This document shows, piece by piece, positions 1 to 46,441 of a stretch of 64,000 nucleotides of DNA. The notes beneath the pieces are model-generated. The model saw only the letters and a list, made by a program, of their open reading frames with translations. It searched no databases and had not been told where the DNA came from. Source of the stretch: Hormiphora californensis (lineage: Eukaryota > Ctenophora > Tentaculata > Cydippida > Pleurobrachiidae); assembly GCA_020137815.1 (NCBI GenBank), contig CM035358.1, forward strand, positions 6,444,344 through 6,508,343, in the 5' to 3' direction. Numbering within the stretch: the stretch's first letter is position 1; each line of letters starts with the position of its first letter. A program made the translations under genes and the position numbers.

Positions 1-310
1 TCCCTGAAAAGAGATATGTCGGTGAAAATGCGGGGCACTTCAAAACGATACCTGTTTCTATCCGATATCACTGCTAAAAACTTCTCATCGACCGGAAAGT
101 TACCAATGGTAACCTGCTCTCACTTTTATTTTAATATAATAATGCACCTAATGTCTTGCTAGTTTTTATCCCAAACCTCCAATCCTCACTGCCCCCTTAC
201 CTCTAACTCTGTACCAACTTTTTCGATAAACTACCCCCCCCACCCGATCGACACTCTTACCTATAAATTTGTTACAAATTCCTTCCCCCCTCCCCTAACA
301 GCCCCCTTAC

Positions 311-13473
<13,163 letters not shown>

Positions 13474-14804
13474 CCTGCAATGGAGATGGTGTTGAACTTT
13501 TCTAGTAAATGTCAATGGAAGATGAGTGGAGAACTATAGTTCGGTATTATCAATGTTCAATATGATCATAATAGTGCATCTCCAAAACAATCGAGAAAAT
13601 TTCAAAAAAAAATGACAGGAACTGAGATTCCAACGTTGATGTTTATGAAGACACAACGAGCCAACAGTCGAATCCGAGGCCCACCAGAGCAGGGGACACC
13701 AGCACCCATAGCTGGAGATGTCACTTGTCAGATGCCCCCGGCCCCCGTTGTGGCCTGTGATTGGTTGAAATCTCAAATCGGTCACACGGTGCAGATCTGA
13801 AAGTTAAGTAGAATGCTCATTGCTCATGCTGCAGCGCAGTGCGGCATATGGCAGCTACAGAGAAACAACAACCCGACACCGCATGGCAGTGGGCAACGTT
13901 TTTCAACCAGATTTGATTTTTGATTTTTGTTCTGAAATTTTTAACTTTTTTCAGTAAAAATTTTTATTTTATCACGTTTTGCTCCGCGCGCGGTATGACA
14001 TTTAAAAATGTTGTGCACATTAAACGCGGCGGCGAAAAAGTTTGCAAAAACGATGCAAAAGGGAGCCGCGCAGTTTTTACGCAAACTCGCGACGCGTCGA
14101 AGTTTTTAGAACTTTTCAAAAACTTTTCTGTTGGAATGCGCTGCAGCCCCCTCATGCGCGCACCCCCGCAACGAGGGGACTGGAGGGAATGCCGCGCGCG
14201 CGTTTGGCCTGATCCCGGCTGGGTCGAAGATAACTTTGCGGTCGAAAAAACGGCGGTGCTTATAACTTTGGCTCCTGAAGTCCGTTTGACTTGATTCTTT
14301 CACCAGTTGTTAGATCTGACGATTATCTACCTTGCTGTTTTTGAGAGAAGTTAATTGGACTTAAGGAGGCTGAGCAATAGCCGTTGAAAGATGGGTTGTT
14401 TTCAAAAAGTGACGTCACAGATTCTTGCAGGGACACCTTTTTTAAAATTTCATTCAAATTTTGATTTTACCGCACTCGATTTTGCGGAGTTTGGTTCATA
14501 TCTCCTGTTCCTGATAAGATAGAGACCTGAAACCGGTTGCATTTGAAAGCTGTTATCTTCCTCTTTCCAACGCTACCAAAACGATTTCTGTACCTTATCT
14601 GGAACCGGAGATATGATTGATTGTGTATTCCCCCCTAGCGCGGTATTCCCTCCAGGCCCCTTATATTATATTATAAGGGGCCTGCAACGTATGCCAAACT
14701 TTTCTGACTTTTTTGAAGAAGAGATTGAGGGGCGAAGGCAGCAGGGACGAGCAGATATACCAAGTTGGGCAACTGACTATTTATATATTTAATTTATTAC
14801 AGAT
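13474..14804. other. Region upstream of the Ig gene; no gene recognised
   Basis: Presumed to hold the Ig-gene promoter (reading leftwards) and 5' flank. 13970-14240 is CpG- and GCGC-rich compared with its surroundings, with an open frame of 124 codons that resembles nothing I recognise. It may be the 5' part of the retroelement that follows. A clean hairpin lies at about 14655-14683 (GGCCCCTTATA...TATAAGGGGCC). No TATA box or start can be assigned with confidence. Confidence 0.4.
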
Positions 14805-14879
14805 TTGATTATTGTTAAGTGTATACACGTATTTATATTCAGGCCGATGTTGGCCGCCACCCCCCACTTTTTTGAAACT

Positions 14880-16586
14880 TTGCATGCGGAGCCTCGGAAA
14901 TGTTCAAGTCATGCACATACCAAACTCTTCCTATACAATGGCGAATATATTATGTCGTGTGAAGGTACTACCCAAGGAGACAACGCTGCTTCTCCTTTCT
15001 ATTCCATCTCTCTGTACCCCCTGATGAACGATCTATCGGACTGTACGGACTTTCAATTGTTCTACGCTGATGATGGGGCTTCAGCTGGGAAACTCCATAA
15101 CATCAAGAGGTGGTGGGAGAAACTCTGTGAGCGTGGTCCAGGATATGGGTACTACCCTAATGGGTCAAAGTCAATCCTCCTGGTGAAAGAGCAGTATGCC
15201 CGTAAAGCTAGAGATCTTTTTGCGGGCACAGGAGTAGTTATCACCACAGAAGGAGTCAGGTATCTGGGATCACCTATCGGAACTGACGAATTTAAGAACA
15301 ACTTCGTATCCGAAAAGGTGGAGGATTGGGTGAACCAAGTACGAACACTGTCCCAGATCGCTGCTACGGAACCACAGTGTGCTTACAGTGGGTATACCTT
15401 CGGTCTGTCCAAGAAATGGCTTTTTCTGATGCGGACTACAGAGGGGATTGAAGAACAGTTTGCACCTCTTGAGAACATGATCAAGTCATCTTTCATTCCA
15501 GCCCTTATGGGTTCCAACACCCCTAGCCATCTGAGGTATATTGCTGCCCTACCTGCTCGAGACGGCGGGCTAGCTATCCCCATCCCAACTACACAGGCTA
15601 GTGCTGAATTTGCGAACTCTACACAGGCTACAGAACCCCTGAAACAGCTGATCCTTGAACAATCTCTTCTTATCAGCGAAAAACGTGCTGATTCATGCCT
15701 TTGGGAAGCGAAGGGAGCGAAGGGCAATGTATTAAAACTTAAACGTACTATTCAAAATGCCGAAAAACAACAGGCATGTTCACTTCTGTCTGGTACTGAC
15801 AGGCGTTTATTCGATGAAATATCATCGAGAGGAGCTTCAAGCTGGTTAACAGCCTTGCCTTTGAAGGAGCACGGTTTCGTCCTAAATAAACAACAATTCC
15901 GGGACGCCATTCTGCTTCGATACAACCTTCCCCTTGAAGATGTACCCGCTGCATGTGCGTGTGGCAAGTCGAACACTTTGGAGCACTGTCTCTCGTGTGC
16001 CCTGGGAGGTTACGTGTATTTACGGCACAATAACATCCGAGACCTCACAGCTAACATCCTCGTGGAAGCCGGCTGCAAAGACGTTCGCATTGAGCCGCAG
16101 CTCCTACCCATAACTGGTGAAACATTCCAATACCGTTCTACTAACACTGCTAACAGTGCCCGTTTGGATGTTTCTGCCCGTAATGTGTGGAGTGACTTGG
16201 ACAAAGTTTACACTGACATCCGTGTATTCAACAGTCTTGCGCCAACCAACATCGGCAAATCTCTCCAGGACACTATGAGGAGACACGAGAGGGAAAAAGT
16301 TTTGAATTACAACGACAGAGTCCTTCAGGTCGAGAAGGCAACTTTCACACCTCTAGTCTTCTCAACAACTGGGGTTATGGGCCCCCAAGCGGAGGTGTTC
16401 TACAAGAAGGTTGCTAAACTTTTATCAGACAAAACGGGACATACTTACAACGATGCCATCCGGTACATTCGTCTCCGTCTGTCTTTCTCGCTGCTGAAGA
16501 CCATTCTCATCGCCATCAGGGGGTACAGGGGCAATAAATGGACACATTTTTGTAGCAAAACAAACGATTTTCACCTTATTATCTGA
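14880..16586 (+). mobile_element. 5'-truncated non-LTR retrotransposon: reverse transcriptase with C-terminal zinc-knuckle and endonuclease-like region
   Basis: A single open frame of 593 codons runs from 14805, but only the part from about 14887 (HAEPRKCSS...) looks like element coding. Visible motifs are TTQGDNAASP (residues 55-64, RT block with QG), FYADD (86-90, catalytic) and a CxCx7HxxxC knuckle (C384, C386, H394, C398). Then come RLDVS and TDIRV (453-474), which resemble the conserved acidic residues of the restriction-like endonuclease in R2/CRE/NeSL-type elements. The earlier RT blocks are missing, so it cannot be active. A stretch of its upstream sequence recurs inverted at 16811-16900, beyond a hairpin. 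Clade assignment is inference. Confidence 0.75.
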
Positions 16587-16720
16587 TTTATTTATACTTA
16601 ACTTATTACACCCGTAAGAGTAAATTTTATTTTTATATCTATTCATGTAAATAATATTGTACTGACATATTTTCTATTTGAACCGGTACCCCGGCCTTCG
16701 CAAAAAAAAGTCATGCACTG

Positions 16721-16816
16721 TGCACATTCAAGTCACGCCCACCAATCACAGCGCAGAACAGCTATTGTGTTCCGCGCATTCTGCGCTGTGATTGGTGGGC
16801 GTGACTTGAATGTGCA
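16721..16816. repeat. 38-bp inverted repeat (hairpin element) 3' of the retroelement
   Basis: Arms 16721-16758 (TGCACATTCAAGTCACGCCC...) and 16779-16816 are exact or nearly exact inverted copies around a 20-bp loop. The flanks GTCATGCAC and GTGCATGAC extend the symmetry. It separates the RT fragment from an inverted piece of the same retroelement. Confidence 0.85.
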
Positions 16817-17079
16817 TGACTTGAACATTTCCGAGGCTCCTCATGCTGTTGGAATGCCCTCAGCCCTTGAAAAGCGCTGCGTTATCCCGCACTGTGTGTG
16901 GGGTCTGTAGTATCGCCAACATGCGATGCAGCTTGCCGGGCAAAGTTAAAATCTGGGTGCCTTCCATTGCTGATGATCTATCGATTTTGGCGGTCAAGAC
17001 GGGTTAGGGCTGTCGAAACCCCCTGTTTAGGTACGCCTGTTCAGGTGTGCATAATAAAACACAGCTCTTTTTATAGAAG
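16811..17079 (-). pseudogene. Inverted fragment of the same retrotransposon (RT upstream part)
   Basis: The minus strand from about 16900 down to 16811 matches the start of the RT frame at 14888-14917 (GGAGCCTCGGAAATGTTCAA and onward). It also supplies sequence lying upstream of the truncation point there. It contains in-frame stops. I see no other gene before the ABC transporter. Confidence 0.5.
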
Positions 17080-19032
17080 TTAAATTCGTTTAATTCGACA
17101 TTTCAATATCACTATGGAAAATAAGAGCCACACACCTCCAAACGCAAACAAAACAAATAAATTAGGAAACCACATATCACTTGGCTCTAAGCCAGCAGTG
17201 ACAAGTAAATCAGTCCCATTTGTGCTACACGTTGTATTCTCACAGTTCAGTTGCAGATCTTTAAACTCATTAATCATCAGAAAACTGTATCCCTTGTTGA
17301 TCCAACTGATCTCATTTAAAAACACTTTACCATTGTTGCTCTTGAGGAACCCTCCAAAAACTAAGAATATCATACAAACAGGACCAGTGAGGGCCAGGGC
17401 AATCTGTGGGTCGTTTACACAGGATCCAATAAAGGATCCTAACCCAAATGAACCCCAGGCCATGAGAACACAGCACAGATAGGCGGAGAAGAACTTTCCT
17501 GCCGTGAGTGTCAGTCCTGATAGAAAGTAACACGATACTAAAGTTAACAGCGGCATAACGAAGAGAAAGGGAATCTCAACAAGGGTTCGAGCTAGAGCCC
17601 ACGGGAGGAGAGTATACATTCCCTTTTTGTATTCTCGTGCCACAATTCCAAACTCCAGGGGCAGGAGGGATGCCTGAGCGGCAACAAATCGGAATGCGAA
17701 TATCACCGTGATAAAGAAAATCAGACCAGACTTGTCTCTGAATACCGTTTCAATGTCATTTTGCCGGTTGAAAAACGCAACTGCTGCGAGTGCTCCAACG
17801 AACAAACTGAAAATTATCCTGTTGACGAATAGTGTGGGATTCCTCAAAGACCCAATTCCACTACGTTTAATATTTTCCCACAGTTGAATACTAAACCCTG
17901 CTGCTAACTCCTTCCTACTCGCCTTAACCGGTATTTTACTAGACGTCTGTACAGCACTAATTAGCGCTGTATACACAGTCGAATCAGTGTAACACCCGAC
18001 CACATTGGTGATACGTTTCCGGCTAGCCTCAACGTCTCCATCTCGCACGGCGAGGGTTCGTACAAAGTGGTCTGCTGGATTGTAAAGGGGTGGTACAGGG
18101 TAACCGGCCCCTGAAAACACATCCTTCGCTTGTTCTGTGGTTCCAAAAAAGGCAATCCGCCCATCTGCCATAACGCACACCTTGTGAAATAGTTTGAAGA
18201 TTGTTGATGTTGGTTGGTGAATGGTGCAGAGGATAGTCCGGTCGCTCTCCGCTAATGTTCTCAAGCACTGGATTATCGTCCCCGCCATAAAGGAATCAAG
18301 ACCACTGGTGGGTTCGTCCACAAATAACAATCCTGGGTTTAGTAACATTTCAGCAGCCACAGATACCCTCTTCTTCTCGCCACCACTGATACCCCTAACC
18401 ACCTCGCGGGCCCCTGACATCCCAATCAAACTGTTTGCAACTTTGGTTAACCCAAGATCCCTCATAGTAGACTCAACCACTGCTGCTTTATCCACACCAT
18501 CCCCCATGAGCCTCAGATTAGCATAGAACATGAGAGTCTCCCGTACGGTCAATGTACCTACAAGATGCACATCCTGTTCAATATACCCGCTAACTAGCCT
18601 CATCAATGCTGGAGAAACAGGTCCTCCGTTTAAGAGAACCTCCCCTCCAGTAATCTTGCACTGGGAGTCATTCCTTTGGGCTAACGTGTTCAGAAGAGAT
18701 GTCTTACCCGCCCCACTGGCTCCTATCACAGCCACTAATTCACCGGGCCGAACGCACCCTGAGACGTTAGTTAGGATTGTTAGCGGGTGAGGTGGTGAGA
18801 AGAGACAGCAGCAGAGGGGTGAGTCTGGAGTCACTGTTAGCGTGAGGTTCTTCCAGGAGAGAGTTAGGGGATCTGTCATGTCCTGTTGGGAGGGAATGAG
18901 GGTTAGGGGGTCTGTCATGTCCTGTTGGGAGGGAATGAGGGTTAGGGGATCTGTCATGTCCTGTTGGGAGGGAATGAGGGTTAGGGGACCTGTCATGTCC
19001 TGTTGGGGTAGGAGGGAGCGAGTGTTAGACAA
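17080..19032 (-). CDS. ABCG (White-type) ABC half-transporter, intronless
   Basis: A 650-residue open frame with the ABCG arrangement of nucleotide-binding domain first and membrane domain second. Walker A is GASGAGKTS (104-112), Q-loop about 153, signature ISGGEKKRVS (215-224), Walker B LLFVDEPTSGLD (235-246) and H-loop TIHQP. The C-terminal half has about six hydrophobic segments (for example LIFFITVIFAFRFVAA). Length suits the family (about 600-700). Half-transporters dimerise to export lipids, sterols or pigment precursors; the substrate is unknown. It starts at the first Met, and residues 13-57 contain a 13-residue tandem repeat. Lack of introns, among intron-rich neighbours, suggests a retrocopy origin. 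Confidence 0.9.
   Translation of the reverse strand: MSNTRSLLPQQDMTGPLTLIPSQQDMTDPLTLIPSQQDMTDPLTLIPSQQDMTDPLTLSWKNLTLTVTPDSPLCCCLFSPPHPLTILTNVSGCVRPGELVAVIGASGAGKTSLLNTLAQRNDSQCKITGGEVLLNGGPVSPALMRLVSGYIEQDVHLVGTLTVRETLMFYANLRLMGDGVDKAAVVESTMRDLGLTKVANSLIGMSGAREVVRGISGGEKKRVSVAAEMLLNPGLLFVDEPTSGLDSFMAGTIIQCLRTLAESDRTILCTIHQPTSTIFKLFHKVCVMADGRIAFFGTTEQAKDVFSGAGYPVPPLYNPADHFVRTLAVRDGDVEASRKRITNVVGCYTDSTVYTALISAVQTSSKIPVKASRKELAAGFSIQLWENIKRSGIGSLRNPTLFVNRIIFSLFVGALAAVAFFNRQNDIETVFRDKSGLIFFITVIFAFRFVAAQASLLPLEFGIVAREYKKGMYTLLPWALARTLVEIPFLFVMPLLTLVSCYFLSGLTLTAGKFFSAYLCCVLMAWGSFGLGSFIGSCVNDPQIALALTGPVCMIFLVFGGFLKSNNGKVFLNEISWINKGYSFLMINEFKDLQLNCENTTCSTNGTDLLVTAGLEPSDMWFPNLFVLFAFGGVWLLFSIVILKCRIKRI
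18860..19000 (-). repeat. 39-bp coding minisatellite in the N-terminus of the ABCG protein
   Basis: Three to four copies of a unit encoding MTDPLTLIPSQQD precede the nucleotide-binding domain. The copies are nearly identical in DNA, so the repeat is young and probably variable in length. The last copy leads into the LSWKNL motif that normally starts the ABCG core. Confidence 0.9.
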
Positions 19033-19133
19033 TAAACAAACACCTTGACACTGACAGAGGGTTCGAGCTACTGCCTTGTATTGTTCATACTGCCTAAATA
19101 TTAATAATACAACGTAAAATGTGTAAAATATTT

Positions 19134-19191
19134 GGTGACGCAGTCACCCTTACAACTCTCGCAGAGAGGTGATGGCGTCACCAAGTAAAAT
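19134..19191. mobile_element. Short inverted-repeat element, GGTGACGCAGTCACC family
   Basis: Starts TTGGTGACGCAGTCACCC and ends GGTGATGGCGTCACCAAG, about 58 bp, just upstream of the ABCG start. The terminus is shared with 50188-50208 and 63490-63510 and resembles the 985-1051 and 63752-63827 elements. Confidence 0.55.
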
Positions 19192-19381
19192 ATACAACTA
19201 CGTCAGTAGAATGAAGGAATCACAGAAGTCAGAAGACAAGCACGGAGGGTCGAACAAGGCAAAAGCCAGCACGTTGTAATATATAAATTCTGTGTAGCTG
19301 AGAATAAACAATGATGTATAATGGGAGTGTAAGCCTGGTATGTAACGTGTGTCAGTGAGAGATGTCCGCTGTCATGTGATG

Positions 19382-19493
<112 letters not shown>

Positions 19494-19738
19494 CAGATAT
19501 AGTCTATAGAGAGCCGTCCACACTCCACAGCGTGTACGTGAAGCTGTATCGTGCATTGTTATGAACTGTTTCGTCGTGTTGCGTCCGATATAATGTCTGA
19601 CATTGTTAGCAATGGTAGTAGGAGTAGCAATGGTAGTAGCAGCACAACTAGATCCCTCTCTGAGGTATGTGGTGGTTCCCCGGTTCTCCCTTAAATAATT
19701 CACAAAATTATCAATTAACAACGATATAGTGGTGCGAG

Positions 19739-21079
19739 CACGGCGTGCCTGGTGAAATTTTAACACGACCTAGCATGCGACGGGAAACCACCACTTGTAC
19801 GTGGTAGCTGAGGGTCTACAGAATGGCGCTACGGTGCGGGAAAAAACATTCCATTCCCTAAAATCTTTTTTTTTACTTTTATTTGATTTGGGTCAAAATT
19901 GGCTATATTAAACGTGGTCCCGAAAAATCCATAATGACTTAGCACACGAAATATGTCACCCCTACCTATTTTTGCACGTAGAATCGATTGCCGTTGAAGT
20001 CGAATCTCTAAAATGACTGTAAAATGGTCAAAAGTTGATTTTTTACCATTTTTTGGAGGTTTTTGGCCCCTAAACCATTGAAAACGTTGAGATAGGAATT
20101 TGAAACTAGTGCCAATCGTTAAAATGGTCATTTTTCTACCAAGAACCAAGTTTTCGTGTATATCCAATTTATGGTTAGATTTGGGCAAATTGTTGAAATC
20201 TGCCAACTAGGAGAACCGTAACTTGATTTTCTTGTTTTTTGGATTTTGGCATTTTTGACAAAGTTCTGATTGAAATGGTCAATCGGGACCATGCTTAAGT
20301 TGTTTATGGGACAATTTTTGACTAAAATCCAAGATTTCATACCAATCCAATAACAGATCGTTGATTTATAGAAAATTTGCGTAGGCAAAACGGTCAAAAT
20401 AACAACTTTTCTTGCTTATTTTGACCGTTTTGCCTACGCAAATTTTCTATAAATCAACGATATGTTATTGGATTGGTATGAAATCTTGGATTTTAGTCGA
20501 AAATTGTCCCATAAACAACTTAAGCATGGTCCCGATTGACCATTTCAATCAGAACTTTGTCAAAAATGCCAAAATCCAAAAAACAAGAAAATCAAGTTAC
20601 GGTTCTCCTAGTTGGCAGATTTCAACAATTTGCCCAAATCTAACCATAAATCGGATATACACGACAACTTGGTTCTTGGTAGAAAAATGACCATTTTAAC
20701 GATTGGCACTAGTTTCAAATTCCTATCTCAACGTTTTCAATGGTTTAGGGGCCAAAAACCTCCAAAAAATGGTAAAAAATCAACTTTTGACCATTTTACA
20801 GTCATTTTAGAGATTCGACTTCAACGGCAATCGATTCTACGTGCAAAAATAGGTAGGGGTGACATATTTCGTGTGCTAAGTCATTATGGATTTTTCGGGA
20901 CCACGTTTAATATAGCCAATTTTGACCCAAATCAAATAAAAGTAAAAAAAAAGATTTTAGGGAATGGAATGTTTTTTCCCGCACCGTAGCGCCATTCTGT
21001 AGACCCTCAGCTACCACGTACAAGTGGTGATTTCCCGTCGCATGCTAGGTCGTGTTAACATTTCACCAGGCACGCCGTG
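19739..21079. mobile_element. 1.34-kb near-perfect palindrome (foldback element)
   Basis: Left arm 19739-20400 and right arm 20418-21079 are each 662 bp, around a 17-bp spacer, and differ at only a handful of positions. The ends read CACGGCGTGCCTGGTGAAAT and its inverse. CGAG flanks both sides (19735-19738, 21080-21083), a possible 4-bp target duplication. Open frames of about 90 and 125 codons occur twice, once per arm, and resemble no protein I know. The element sits about 160 bp upstream of the PAQR exon. It may be a foldback transposon or a recent inverted duplication. Confidence 0.8.
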
Positions 21080-21243
21080 CGAGACTGCCAGGGGCAGCCT
21101 GTGGCCATGGGGTTTTTTGGTAATTTTAACTTTACCTTAAATCCTTACTTATTTTATGGCCAAGTAAATCCTGCTTTCCACCCAACACTAACTATTCTCT
21201 CCCCCTATTACTAGTCAACACTAACACTCCTCCCTGTTGCTAG

Positions 21244-22095
21244 GTGATAATGAGCAACCTCATAATCCTCTACGAGTACCACGAGGCTCCCCCATTTCTC
21301 CATGGCAACCCAAACATCAAAGCCGGTTACCGTGGTTACCTAACACCAAAACTCTGTCTCCGATCCCTATTCATGCTGCACAACGAGACAATAAACATCT
21401 GGTCTCACCTCCTCGTTGGGCTCTATTTCTTCTATCAATACTTCTACGATGCCAGACTGGTGGGAAGTTACGAAGGGACAAATGGGTTTGATCACAGCGC
21501 ATTTGTTACCATGATCATAGCAATTCAAATTTGTATGTTCTCCTCGACCGCATATCACTTGTTTAACTGTCAGTCTCACGCCATATGCCAGAGGATGTTG
21601 TTGGTGGATTGTATTGGAATCGCTATCGGGTTATCAGGGTGTTTTTTCCCGGTCATGTACTACGCGTTCTACTGTTTCCCCGAGCTGAAAGTACTGTACG
21701 GTGTGGGGATTGGGATTATATTTGCCATCGCGGGGTACATCATTACAAGACCATGGTTCGGGGATAAACAGTATACCTATATCAGGATAGTAACATACTC
21801 TCTAGTCGCTCTCTCCGGGGTCCTGCCCTCAGGTCACTGGACCCTTCTTCACGGTATTCACAACCCTATTGTCAGTCAGTTCCTGCCCCGTATTGCAATA
21901 CTATACGCTCTCGCAGGACTGGGAGCCTTCTTTTACGTGACCCAAATACCTGAGTCATTGTGTCCTGGACGGTTTGATATTCTCGGGCACTCCCATCAAT
22001 TGTGGCATGCTTGTGCTGCTGCGGTGTTTATAGTGGGACATCACACTCAGGAGACGCTGTTTCTGTATATTATGAACCATCCTTGTCCTTCGTGA
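21244..22095 (+). CDS. PAQR family seven-transmembrane receptor (PAQR3-like)
   Basis: A 283-residue open frame, close to the length of PAQR3 (about 311). It opens with YEYHEAP...GYRGYLTPKLCLRSLF, then LHNETINIWSHLL, the family hallmark before TM1. TM2 is followed by FSSTAYHLFNC, with the family's Ser and His, and CIGIAIGLSG lies in TM3. The end carries CPGRFDILGHSHQLWH, where the His residues, together with that after TM2, form the zinc site of PAQR/hydrolase-like proteins. PAQR3 acts at the Golgi on Raf signalling; that role here is inferred by similarity. An acceptor-like CTAG|GTG just before the ATG leaves open an upstream exon. The N-terminal ATG is therefore provisional. Confidence 0.85.
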   Translation: MIMSNLIILYEYHEAPPFLHGNPNIKAGYRGYLTPKLCLRSLFMLHNETINIWSHLLVGLYFFYQYFYDARLVGSYEGTNGFDHSAFVTMIIAIQICMFSSTAYHLFNCQSHAICQRMLLVDCIGIAIGLSGCFFPVMYYAFYCFPELKVLYGVGIGIIFAIAGYIITRPWFGDKQYTYIRIVTYSLVALSGVLPSGHWTLLHGIHNPIVSQFLPRIAILYALAGLGAFFYVTQIPESLCPGRFDILGHSHQLWHACAAAVFIVGHHTQETLFLYIMNHPCPS

Positions 22096-23073
22096 GAGGG
22101 TGATCATTGTACAATTAACAAATTGAACAGTGTTTATACTGCTGTTTCAGTAGGATTTGTAAAAGTAAGGAGAGGGAAAATGGTCCTGTACTGGAAACTC
22201 CATGGAAAATTATACCGGAAGAATATTTGAAGAAGAAAAAGGAGAGAGATAGAGAGCTGCGTTAATTTTGTTTGTGGGCACAATGATAAAATTTAGGAGA
22301 AGTGAATATATTTTTCTGAAAAAATAGAGAGATAGTTGTTGTGAAATGCTATTTGTCATTGTGTGAGGGCCACAAAGAAGAATATATTATGAAGTTATTA
22401 TATAGGATGTGTTTTTTGGAGATTATTAGTCCCTTTCATTGTTCATGTTTCCTGTGTTATTATGTGTTAAATGTGTGTTAAATGTATGTTAAGTGGCGTA
22501 TACCTTAGTATATATCTGTAAGTTACACTAAGATTAATTATTTCTGCACTTTTCTAGAACACGTTTCTTGTTCATCTAACCCTCATTTACATTTGTTGCT
22601 TGTTAGTTCTTGCAATGTGATATTTTTACATGCTCAGCATATGTTTTATGTGTGTTATTGTATCCCTATACTTGTCTGTGTGTGTGACATGAGTATGTCT
22701 GTGTGTGTACACGTGAAAGTGACATGTGTGTGTGAGTTGTATAATATTATACTACTGAATATAGAGCCAACATGAGGAGATTGTATGTACATAATCGGCT
22801 GTTAGGATAATTAGATATTGACTACTCATTAAAACCGAACGAAATATTTGTCATTCCTTAGGGCTTAGACTATTTTATTTATTAAACTTAGGAGAGAACG
22901 TTATATCTGAGGTCGACCATTTTATTGTATAATTGTTACAGATCCCTATTATTATTCCTGTTTGCATCAAAAACACATATGCGTATTAATTGCTCATCAA
23001 ACCCCGTCTAATATTAAAACTGTTGATAACCTTTTGATATATATCAGTAGTGTTTGAAGCCCCCAGCGTCTAC
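22096..23073 (+). other. PAQR 3' UTR and intergenic DNA
   Basis: AT-rich sequence with GTGTGT runs near 22680-22735 and ATTAAA at about 22828, a possible polyadenylation signal for the PAQR transcript. No ORF of interest. The debranching-enzyme start follows at 23074. Confidence 0.5.
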
Positions 23074-45828
<22,755 letters not shown>

Positions 45829-46441
45829 AGTGAAAATGATATGCCAGATTACCAGTTTACTTTTAGATAGTTTGAAACAATTAACTGCGTGAACTTGAAC
45901 TTCAAGTTGAAGTACAAATACAATCTTTATTTTTTTTAGTAATTTTAGCGAAATGTTGTGTTTTAGACTGATTGTACGAATTGTATAAACTATGATTAGT
46001 ATGAATCATTTTTAAACGTAAATAGGGTGTTTTATATTTTTTATCGCATTTGTGTCCAAATCGTTTTGCACCATGGTGTAACGCGCGAGAATATAGTTTT
46101 TTCTTTGCGGTATTGCAAATGCGCGTCAGGGATTTTGAAAAGCGCGCGCGATTTTTTGTTTGTTTCGGGATTTCAAATTCGGTTTTCGCTTTCTTTTTTC
46201 TTCTTTCCCCCCCCCTTTTCTTTCTTGTCACCCTTAACCGGTTTTATGTCTTATTTCGCTTTATGACGCTTGTGCAGCAAACACTTAAGAGTTTCCCTGC
46301 ATCAGGCTTACATTATATATAAACATATTTCTCTCATTTTCTTGAATTTTGAATTTTCAAATCTGTGCAGCTCGAGCTAGTGCTCTAAAGTGGCCATAAC
46401 TGACTCATGATTCTTAAGATCGAGTGTTTTTTAGGTAGCTG
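45829..46441 (+). other. AGL 3' UTR and spacer to ATP13A1
   Basis: T-rich, with GCGCGCG runs around 46080-46150 and a C-run at 46207-46217. No gene recognised. The two genes are in tandem, 0.6 kb apart. Confidence 0.5.

Noticed and set aside
13920-14294. 124-codon plus-strand ORF
   Set aside because: GC-rich composition alone may explain it; no family recognised and no leader or domain pattern.
19829-20989. Paired ORFs of 89-125 codons with near-identical sequence
   Set aside because: They are the same frame read from the two arms of a palindrome; no recognisable domain.
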